Assembly: GCF_001949145.1 (NCBI RefSeq)
Contig: NW_019091517.1
Span: 91,457 to 155,456, forward strand
Source of the DNA: Acanthaster planci
Taxonomy: Eukaryota > Echinodermata > Asteroidea > Valvatida > Acanthasteridae
Direction of reading: 5' to 3'
DNA: 64,000 nt
Shown: positions 27,880 to 37,500 of the stretch, in pieces
How positions within the stretch are numbered: the stretch's first letter is position 1
Layout: each line of letters starts with the position of its first letter
Notes under the pieces: model-generated
Told to the model about the DNA's origin: nothing
The model's input: only the letters and a program-made list of their open reading frames with translations
Databases searched by the model: none
Translations under genes and position numbers: made by a program

Positions 27880-28060
27880 CGCTACTTTATAAACGACTCT
27901 AAGCAACGGGGCATCCCTTGCTGGGAACTGCCCTTCGCTGGTTTCCAAGCGACTATGAAATCCATGCGTTGTGGTAGCGTCGCTACTTACGTAACGAACA
28001 CTGCCCACAATTCTATTCAACCGATGAGGGGGTGTTTCTACTTAAGGCGGTATGGGCATG
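27880..28060. repeat. dispersed repeat, copy B
   Basis: Second, diverged copy of the element at 7445-7632. Lies 350 bp upstream of receptor exon 2. Both are probably non-autonomous transposon remnants. Confidence 0.65.
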
Positions 28061-28411
28061 ACATACATCCAACTTTAATGATTGGGACGGAGTTTTATTT
28101 TACTTCGTTGGGAGCACCGGGTGTCATATTTAAGTTTTACCACGAAAGGTTTGAATTGAGAACTGCTCAATGTGGAAGAACTTGTCTAAATAAACACAAT
28201 ATTTACTCTAAAAAAAATCTAGGAATCTGGATCATATGGGGCTTAGTCCATTTCTAAGGTGAAAACAAATGACACATTTTTGGGTCACTCTGACTCTGAG
28301 CAGCGTCATAATAATGTATCGTTCCTGCGCGAAGCGCAGTCACCCGCCTCACATATCTTTTGATATTTTCCTCTTTTTTTTTAGTTTCTTTGTTTTTATA
28401 TGTTCACGCAG

Positions 28412-28551
28412 GAGTTCGAGCATCGGAGGGCGAGGAGCGACTGCAGGAATTTCTGTTCAATGATTACAGCAAATTAGCCTTACCGGTCAAAGGAGCTCTG
28501 GACACGCTGTACATCAACTTTAGTCTGGCCATCTCCCAAATCGTCGATGTG
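28412..28551 (+). CDS. nAChR exon 2 (N-terminal helix and first beta strand)
   Basis: 140 bp, the size usual for this exon in nAChR genes. Acceptor ...TTCACGCAG, donor GTAAGT; enters in phase 1, leaves in phase 0. Encodes the start of the mature chain (EGEERLQEFLFNDYSKL, then INFSLAISQIVDV), matching the N-terminal helix and beta1 of the extracellular domain. Confidence 0.93.
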
Positions 28552-31500
28552 GTAAGTGCGATAGTGCGGTGCCTTCAACAATTCAATCTGTAACGTAACA
28601 GGACAACCTGAAAGGGTTATTATTTCGACACAGCGGCAGACAGTTGAGCAATCAATCTTAAAACATTACGCAGAAATGATGAATGGTGAGAATTTGTCAC
28701 ATTGTGAAAGTGAAATCCAACTTAAAATAAGTATGTAACTAACACCTTTTGTGAACACCCGCCAAAATTCAAAATTGACGGAGTTAATAAAAAACTTAAA
28801 CCTCGTATCCAAAGTGGAAACAGAAAGCATTTGGTCTGCCACCATTCTTTTTTCTGGCAGTGCACCACCGCGTTTCACTGTGTGCCAGTAATTGTAGTAA
28901 AGAAACACACAGATTTATCGATGAGACAGTCGTATATTGGCTTAGGATTTCAAATAATTTTATGGGTGAGCGTAGTTCGGGAACGATGGCAGAAGGGCAA
29001 TTCATTTCTCAAAACTCTAAACCTAATAAATAAATAAATAAAGCTTTCCCAGAGGACATTTAAACGATGGTGCACGGCAAGCGGTACATTTCCGTGACCA
29101 TGACCGACCCACACGTGCGTTCTCACCCCGCGATTACAGATGGCAATGCGTGGCCGCATGGCCTCTGGTGATTTACACTTGTCCCCGCTGAAATGACCTG
29201 TCATCGTTTGGCGCAACCTGGCTTGGCACCGTCTTCGGAGGGTAGGTTAAATGTTAAAGAAAATTAATTTTGCGGCCTCGGTCAGAGATGCTTAATCAAT
29301 TGAGTGTGAAAAGTTAATAAGCAAGGTCACGGCTGTGTTGATACAACTTGACTGTTATCAGCACATTCAGGAAGGGACTGTCACATTTGACAGCACAGAA
29401 TAAAATGTGCGGTCAAGCTTCAGAGTAGTGGAAATTTTCAAAACCAAAAGTCCCAAAGGAAATTAACCGACCTAGCCAGGATTCGGACATGGAATTCCCA
29501 GATCCGTAGCCAAGTCAGATGCCTCAACCGTTGGGCCAAACGGATAAGGCATCTGACTACGGATCAAGGGGACTCAAGGTTCAAATCCTGGCGGGGTCGT
29601 TTTGCAAGTGTTTTTATTTCTTTTTGACGTATTTATTCGTACTTTAAGTACTGATATAATTGTGTTTGATCCTCAAACATCTGAGGCCCCGTGGCCCTTG
29701 GGTCTCAGATGTTTGATGTTCAAACATAATTATACCAATGCCAAAAGTACAAATGTCGATAAGAAATAAAAAGTAGCTGGTGAACGACCCCGCCAAGATT
29801 CGAACCTGGAATCCCTTGATCTGTAGTCAGATACCTTATTCGTTGGGCCAAACCGATGAGGCATCTGACTACGGATGGGGGTTCAAGGTGCGAATCTTTG
29901 CGGGGTCGCTCTGCAGGATTTTAAAAATGTTTTGACGTATTTATTTGTACTTTAAGTACTGATATAATTATGTTTGATCCTCAAACGTCTGAGGCCCCGT
30001 GGCCCAACAGACAAGGCATCTGACTACGGATCAGGGGATTCCAGGTTCGAACCCTGGCGGGGTAGTTTTGCAAGTGTTTGTTTATTTATTTCTTTTCGAC
30101 GTATTTACTTGTGTTTTCAGTATTGGAATAATTGAATTTGTACCCCAAACATCTGAGGCCCCGTGTCCCTGGGTCTCAGATGTTTAATGTTTAAACATAA
30201 TTATACCAATATTTAAAACACAAATAAATATGTCAAAAAATTGTTAAAACCCTGCAGAACAACCCCGTAAGGATTAGAACCTGGCATCTCCAGATCCGTA
30301 GTCAGATGCCTTATCCGTTAGGCCATGGGACTCGGGTGTTTGAGGTTCAAACATAATTATTCAAATACTTAAAACACAAATAAATATGTCGATTAGAAAT
30401 AAATAGTACCTGCAAATCGACCCCATCAGGATTCGAACTTGGGATCCCCTGATAGCCAGATGCCTTATTCGTTAGGCCAAACCGATAAGGCATCTGACTA
30501 CGGATCGGGGGTTCAAGGTGCGAATCCTGGTGGGGTCGCTCTGCAGGTTTTTTAAATTTCTTTTTGACGTATTTATTTGTACTTGAAGTATTGCTATAAT
30601 TATGTTTGAACCTCGAACATCTGAGACCCCGTGGCCCAACAGACAAGGCATGTGACTACGGTTCGGGGGATTACAGGTTCGAATCCTGCCAGGGTTGCTT
30701 TGCAGGTTTTTTAAATTTCTTTTTGACATATTTATTTGTACTTTAAGTATTGCTATAATTGAATTTGTATGTCCAACGTCTGAGGCCCCGTGGCCCAACG
30801 GATAAGGCATCTGACTACGAATCAGGGGATTCCAGGTTCGAATCCTGGCGGGGTCGTTCTGTAGGTACTTTCTTGTTTCTTTTCGACGTGTTTATTTGTA
30901 TTTTAAGTATTGGTATAATTATGTTTGATCCTCAAACATCTGAGGACCCCTGGCCCAACGGATAAGGCATTTGACTACGGTTCAGGGGATTCCAGGTTCG
31001 AATCCTGCCGGGGTTGCTCTGCAGGTTTTTCAATTTTGTTTTGACGTATTTATTTGTACTTGAAGTATTGCTATAATTATGTTTGAACCTCGAACATCTG
31101 AGACCCCGTGGCCCAACAGACAAGGCATGTGACTACGGTTCGGGGGATTACAGGTTCGAATCCTGCCAGGGTTGCTTTGCAGGTTTTTTTAAATTTCTTT
31201 TTGACATACTTATTTGTACTTTAAGTATTGCTATAATTGAATTTGCATGTCCAACGACTGAGGCCCCGTGGCCCAACGGATAAGGCATCTGACTACGAAT
31301 CAGGGGATTCCAGGTTCGAATCCTGGCGGGGTCGTTCTGTAGGTACTTTCTTGTTTCTTTTCGACATGTTTATTTGTACTTTAAGTATTGGTATAATTAA
31401 GTTTGATCCTCAAACATCTGAGGCCCCGTGGCCCAACGGATAAGGCATCTGACTACGGATCAGGGGATTCCAGGTTCGAATCCTGGCAGGGTTGCTCTGA

Positions 31501-34500
31501 GGGTTTTTTAAATTTGTTTTTGACNNNNNNNNNNNNNNNNNNNNNNNNNNNNNNNNNNNNNNNNNNNNNNNNNNNNNNNNNNNNNNNNNNNNNNNNNNNN
31601 NNNNNNNNNNNNNNNNNNNNNNNNNNNNNNNNNNNNNNNNNNNNNNNNNNNNNNNNNNNNNNNNNNNNNNNNNNNNNNNNNNNNNNNNNNNNNNNNNNNN
31701 NNNNNNNNNNNNNNNNNNNNNNNNNNNNNNNNNNNNNNNNNNNNNNNNNNNNNNNNNNNNNNNNNNNNNNNNNNNNNNNNNNNNNNNNNNNNNNNNNNNN
31801 NNNNNNNNNNNNNNNNNNNNNNNNNNNNNNNNNNNNNNNNNNNNNNNNNNNNNNNNNNNNNNNNNNNNNNNNNNNNNNNNNNNNNNNNNNNNNNNNNNNN
31901 NNNNNNNNNNNNNNNNNNNNNNNNNNNNNTCGCTCTGCAAATACTTTTTCTTTCTTTTCGACGTATTTATTTGTGGTTTAATTATTGGTATGATTATGTT
32001 TGAGGCCCCGTGGCCCAACGGATAAGGCCTTGGACCAAAGGTCAGGGGCTTTGAGGTTCGAATCATGCCGGTGTTGGTAATAGGTTTAAGGTTTTTTAAA
32101 TTTCATTATTGGTGGGATCATTTTGCAGGCACTTCTAAATTTTATTCATAAAATACGTTCCATAAGCCAAAACTTGATTGAACCCGCGACCGGCCAAACA
32201 GTTAAAGACATCTTATTATAGGCCCCTTATAGAGACTAAGGTTGCAGTGCTTCAATTTTCCTCACAAACCGCTACTGGTTTTAACAATGCATCTGTTTTT
32301 CACACAGGATGAACGAAACCAGGTTCTCACGTCCAAAGTGTGGGTCCAACAGGTATGATTATCGCCTCTGATGTCTCTTTCCGATTAGTAGATAACGCAA
32401 AAATGCAAACCTTAAAGGTTGGCGTCACAGGTAACATCAGGTGACGTGCTCTGTACGTGTTGGACTCGTTTCATCTTAAACTGTACGGAAGTGGTGAAAC
32501 TAATTATTTAGACTTACTTGGTAACTCAATACTATTTCAAAAAGACTTCAGGCCACCACCGCCACATTGTGTTTGAAGAAAGATGGCGCAAGGACTGATG
32601 CCTAATTCCAGAAAGGCTAGGATGCTGACAATTAAAAACGCCCACACTGCAGAGATGTTTCAGGCATACCAAATTACAGAACATGCAGCCTTCGTGTTGC
32701 GATTTGATGTTTGTTGCCTCTCATAACTCAGCGTTTTTTCCGTCTTACAATTCCAGCATATACAGCCTTAGCATAATTTTCCAGAGCTGTTCAGCAGAGA
32801 TCATTAATTGGCAAATTTTCCGATTAAGTATCAATTTGCCGGGAACCCACAGACACTACCAAGCAACATAACACACATGGCATTTTAGATATTTTCTCTG
32901 ATTTTAAGCAGTTCCATATCACTGACACCAGGTCTCATTACAAGTTAGCTCCATCAATAGGGTTTGTGAACAGAGTTCAAAAACATAATCTAAGTAGGCT
33001 TAGAACACGCAGAGCAAATAAAAAAATGACAGTCCTCAGGCTGGAGGAGGCAGACTGACAGACGCTTTCGCTGTTCTTTGCCAACAATTTACCTTGTAGC
33101 CCCATCCTTGCTAATGAACGTCATCACTCAACGTCAGATTCATCTACTTCGTGCTGTTTGTTCATATCCAATGGGATATCAAGATGAATTCTCCTTTGCT
33201 TACAACACAGGTGTGGAATGACTACAATCTCAAGTGGGAACCCAGTCACTTCGAAGGCATCGAGCGGATAAAAGTACCAAGTGACGCTATATGGATTCCT
33301 GACATACTCATTTACAACAAGTGGGTCTCTGTCTGAAGTGCTGTTTGAGTACGACTCGTGTTGATTTGTATCCAAACAATTACGCTTTTGGAACCGATGT
33401 CTGACTCTTGGGGGCGCAATAGCCCTAAAGTTTCGCGTTAGTTGTTTGAAATGCTCAGGAAATATCTTTCTTTAAACGTAGCTTCCACATTTCTCTGCAC
33501 ATTAACACTAAAGAACTTAGACTACACAACAAACTGAATATAGTACAGAGTTGTGGATGCAATAAAGTATTTTGAGGGTTTCTTTCGTACTGTACGTGGA
33601 TGTCTAATATTTTATGCTGTTTGACACAGCAATGGCCTTTGGTAACATAACTAACTTTCCTCACAATTAATGACGAGTAAAACTGTTTCTGCTCTCCAGT
33701 AACATTTTTAATAAGTTTTCCATGGGAATTATAGCGAAATGAAAGTAGAATAAGATCTTCTTAGACGTGATTGTTTGAGTAATGTCTCATGTTATTCTCT
33801 GTCTCTCCTACCACTGCAGCGCCAACGGCTCATTTGACATGCAGACTGGAGCCTGGGCCAGTGTGGACTGTAACGGCACTGTTAACTGGTCCCCGCCAGC
33901 CGTCTATAAGAGTTCCTGCAAGATTGACGCCCGCTACTTCCCCTTCGACGAGCAGAACTGCACCATGAAGTTCGGCTCCTGGACCTACGACTTGGGAAAG
34001 ATCGACCTGATACCATCCAGCCCCAGCGCCGAGAAGAAAGACTACTGGGAGAACGGCGAGTGGACCATCGTTCAGTCACCCTGCGAACGGCACGTTATCA
34101 GCTACCTGTGCTGTCAGGAAGTCTACGTCGATGTCACCTGCACTTTCATTCTGCGCCGGATGCCGCTCTATTACTTCGCCTACTTGCTGCTGCCCTGCGG
34201 GCTCATCTCCTTCAATACCGTCTTAGTCTTCTACTTGCCACCGGACATCAGCGAGAAGATGTCGCTGTGCACCTCGGTGCTGCTCTCCATGGCTTGGTTC
34301 CTCTTACTGGTGACGCAGAGGATACCGCCCACGGGCAACAACTTCCCCCTGATCGTTAAGTACCTTCTCTTCACCATGGTCGTGGTGTCTTCCTCCATCA
34401 TCTTGACTGTTTTTGTCCTCAATATCAGGTACCGCTCACCGCACACCCACAAGATGCCAAACTGGGTCCGGACGCTTTTTATCAACGTCCTTCCCAAGTA

Positions 34501-37500
34501 CATAGCGCTGAAGAGACCAGAGCGGTACAACCTCCGGTACCGCCATGTGGGCGTGGCGCTGACGAGAGATGCCGTCGCGACCAAATACGTGGACTCCAAG
34601 AAACTCGTTATGGAGAGCAAAGGCAATAATTACACGGTGCGCTTGCGCAATGAGGTGGACCGTGACGTGAATGGGTTGGAGACGGACTCAGAGGGTGAAG
34701 CTATTCCAGGTAAAATCAGGCAAATGCTTCTCACACAACATAACTAAGGGTCTGACGTTCTTGGTGCGAAAGTGAACCCAAACCCGAATTTGTGACGTCA
34801 GATCAAATATTGGCGCTGCGAATTCGCAAAAGTTGCACACGTTTCAACTCGAATGAAATTTTGCTGAAATCATCAGTGACGTCAGATTTGCTTCGCTTTC
34901 ATATTTGCCTGATGTTGCGACCCTAAGGGGTAAATATTGAAAGAAGTTGGACATAGGATCGTTGAACTGCCGAAAAGTTACCGTGCATCTTTTTCTCCAG
35001 AGCAAGTCCAGAAGGGAGAACGTTCGTGGGTTATTGAGTGTAATAAGGAAATTCATTTATCTTTTCCGCAATTTTGCCATTAATTTTCATTGAATTTTAG
35101 GTTGCCTGATTTTCCGTGATTCATTTCTCACGACTTATTTTTTCATCGCGGGACATTATATCCTACCATCCATCAAACTGCTGAGAGAAAGTGAAGGTCT
35201 GATTTTGTAATTAAATAGTTATCTATTGCTGCCTCACACGCAGAAGTGAACGCCAACGGTGACGCTGGCGGGAGCAGACACCCCTCTCTTTCCCTTACAC
35301 CCACGTACTGGGCCGCCACTGGGTCGGCAGCCAACAAGACAGACACGCCGTCCAGTTCCAACGGACTTCGTAGGACCAGTCCAGGTACTGAAACATCAGT
35401 GCAACATCAAAACCAAAGATGTTGCTAACCACTTTTCAAATCGATTTCAAAAAACACAGTGACAATTTTTTGTTGTCTTCTGTGCGATGCAGCTAATCCA
35501 ACGCTTTAAAGGTTTTACTGATGATAACGTCACGAGTATAGCTATTTACACAAACGAGCGACGAGACTGAAAGCGACAGAGATGTCCTGCCATAATTTGC
35601 ATGTACACATTTGGCGGAAATTCATTCTGTGTGCAAAATTATTTTGTTCCTGACGTTTCACAAGAACAATAGCGCCCCGCAGGATGAATAAAAGGCATGA
35701 TGAGGACATGCTCAGTCATACCAAACAGTCTGTGACGTCATACCTATAAAATACTATTGGCTAAAACGCGCCCTCTCAGTGAAGTTTTGTGAAGAAATCA
35801 TTCCGGTTTCTAAACACTTCAGTTAATTGCCCTATGTATCGCGTGATTTGCCGGTTCTTACTGTCACATAGAAAATCACGGAGTTCGAAATTTCGGCCAC
35901 CCATTACTGTGCTTCCGTGCACAGGCCCTTACGGGAGAGTGGGCCTTTGTAAATTGGCCTTTCATTACGCCTTCTATAGGATTCCCTAGATTGGTAAACA
36001 TTATAAGCCAGACAGACAGGAAACCACTGTAATTACCATTCCGCCACTAAAAGTAATACTGTACGTGTGTCAGTCATCGAGACGTAATGCCATCTACAGA
36101 ACGACAAAAATGTGAATAAGGGCTTGTACACTGAGCAGTTACTATACGCACGAGTAAAACGAGGACGAGACAAGCACCACGATGCCAGGACGGTAAATTA
36201 ATTTGCGAGCGGTACTTTCAGAAAGGTCCTGTCTCTGATGAGTGGTCTCGATAAATAACATCCCCCTCTGGATTTACATCTGTCAAGACGGGTGACGACG
36301 AGCACACTGATCTAAGCCGCAGGATGATGAGATCAATGTGTTTACTTTTGTGCTTGTACAATCTTGACCCATCTGGAATTGTACCAAAGTATTATGTCTG
36401 CCACAACGAGAGAATGCCCTTATAGTCGGCTGGGCCCGGGAGATGCTTGGCCAGGGGATATTTGAGTCTCGCCGAAATTGGGTCTTTCTTGGCCAATTCA
36501 AAATGAAATAAAGGCTTGGGGTAAACTGTGCTCAAATAGGCCGATTTCACCAGCCTTTTGAACATGCCACATCTCCCATAATAATTCCTTGGGGTCCCCG
36601 TTTTAATATGTCAGGCCCCGTCTAAATCAGGTATTTTGTGGCTTTGCCATTACAGTTTTGGCCAGGATGATGACCTGGCCGCAGCAGATACACGTGTCCA
36701 AGTTTTGGGCGCGACTCAGTGTCGAACTTGGCGAATCGAAACTTAAATTTGTATGACGCCAGTGTGAACGGACTTCATACATATTACATTCAGTGATTAG
36801 ACAGGAAATTCAGTGAAAATAATGCGGCCACCCTCAAAGAAACCACTGAATACAGACGGGTCAGAACCGAACTGATAACGTCATGAGCTACTTCATATCT
36901 GAACGCAACAAGGGCTCTACCTCGATAACTCGTGGCATAATTTCATATACATTGGTCCAACGTGAAGACGATTGTCAAAAGGCCTGTGCACAACTCTTAT
37001 ACGCACTATCATTATTGCAAAATATTGTCCAGTGTTCACTTATGAGCCAACACTCTAGAAGTCCCCTAAGGGGAAACAAAACACAAATATGTCAGCTCAG
37101 AAAAGCAATCGCTTCGGATCAGAGTGTTTCATTAAAGAGTGGTGTATTGGATGTAATAGTGGGAGACAGATATTTAAATGGAGCCGTTGGCAAAACGCAG
37201 TCAATTTAACCACGCCTTGAATTGTAAAGGATTGCTCCTGCTCGGAATGAATTGCGGTAACATCGAAAGACCAGTAATTGTCACTGGTTAAATCTGTTTT
37301 CCCTTTGGCAAAAGACAGTATTACATTTCTGTTAATTTCGTAAACTTCGCGTTTGGGGGACCGCGTGTGTATTTGGCGCCGGAGAGCGCTGATGAATGGA
37401 CGAGATGAACACGGGAAAGCGGAGACTGCGGGATGTGCTTTGTAAACTAACACCGGTCGCGAATTCGCCAAATGCCGAGATGTAAAAGGCGAAATCGAAG

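Larger units (their letters stand above)
29468..32076. repeat. tRNA-Arg(ACG) gene/pseudogene array inside nAChR intron 2
   Basis: About 15 tRNA-like units in 2.6 kb, all versions of one 73-nt sequence plus a shared spacer of about 85 nt. The spacer has a TATAATT element about 30 nt upstream of each tRNA, CAAACATCTGA just before it, and a T-run soon after it. The right part (29993 onward, mostly +) is tandem with a period near 160 bp; the left part is made of head-to-head fused pairs and palindromic remnants. Units differ in integrity and are listed separately. An assembly gap cuts the array at 31525-31929. I see no poly-A tail or LINE-like 3' module, so it reads as a tRNA gene array rather than dispersed SINEs. 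Confidence 0.9.

Noticed and set aside
28360-28411. Hydrophobic reading directly upstream of receptor exon 2 that looks like a signal peptide.
   Set aside because: It is the polypyrimidine tract and CAG acceptor read as protein, with no in-frame ATG; nAChR genes encode the signal peptide in a separate exon 1.
30347-32066. Short ORFs on both strands with similar proteins containing GPTDKASDYGSGDSRF or RIRTWNPLNRSQMPYPLG.
   Set aside because: They are translations of the tRNA-Arg units, a common source of false protein predictions.
34710-34744. Continuation of receptor exon 5 to a stop at 34744 as an alternative C-terminus.
   Set aside because: It lacks M4; the GTAAAA donor and the phase-matched exons 6-8 restore a complete subunit.
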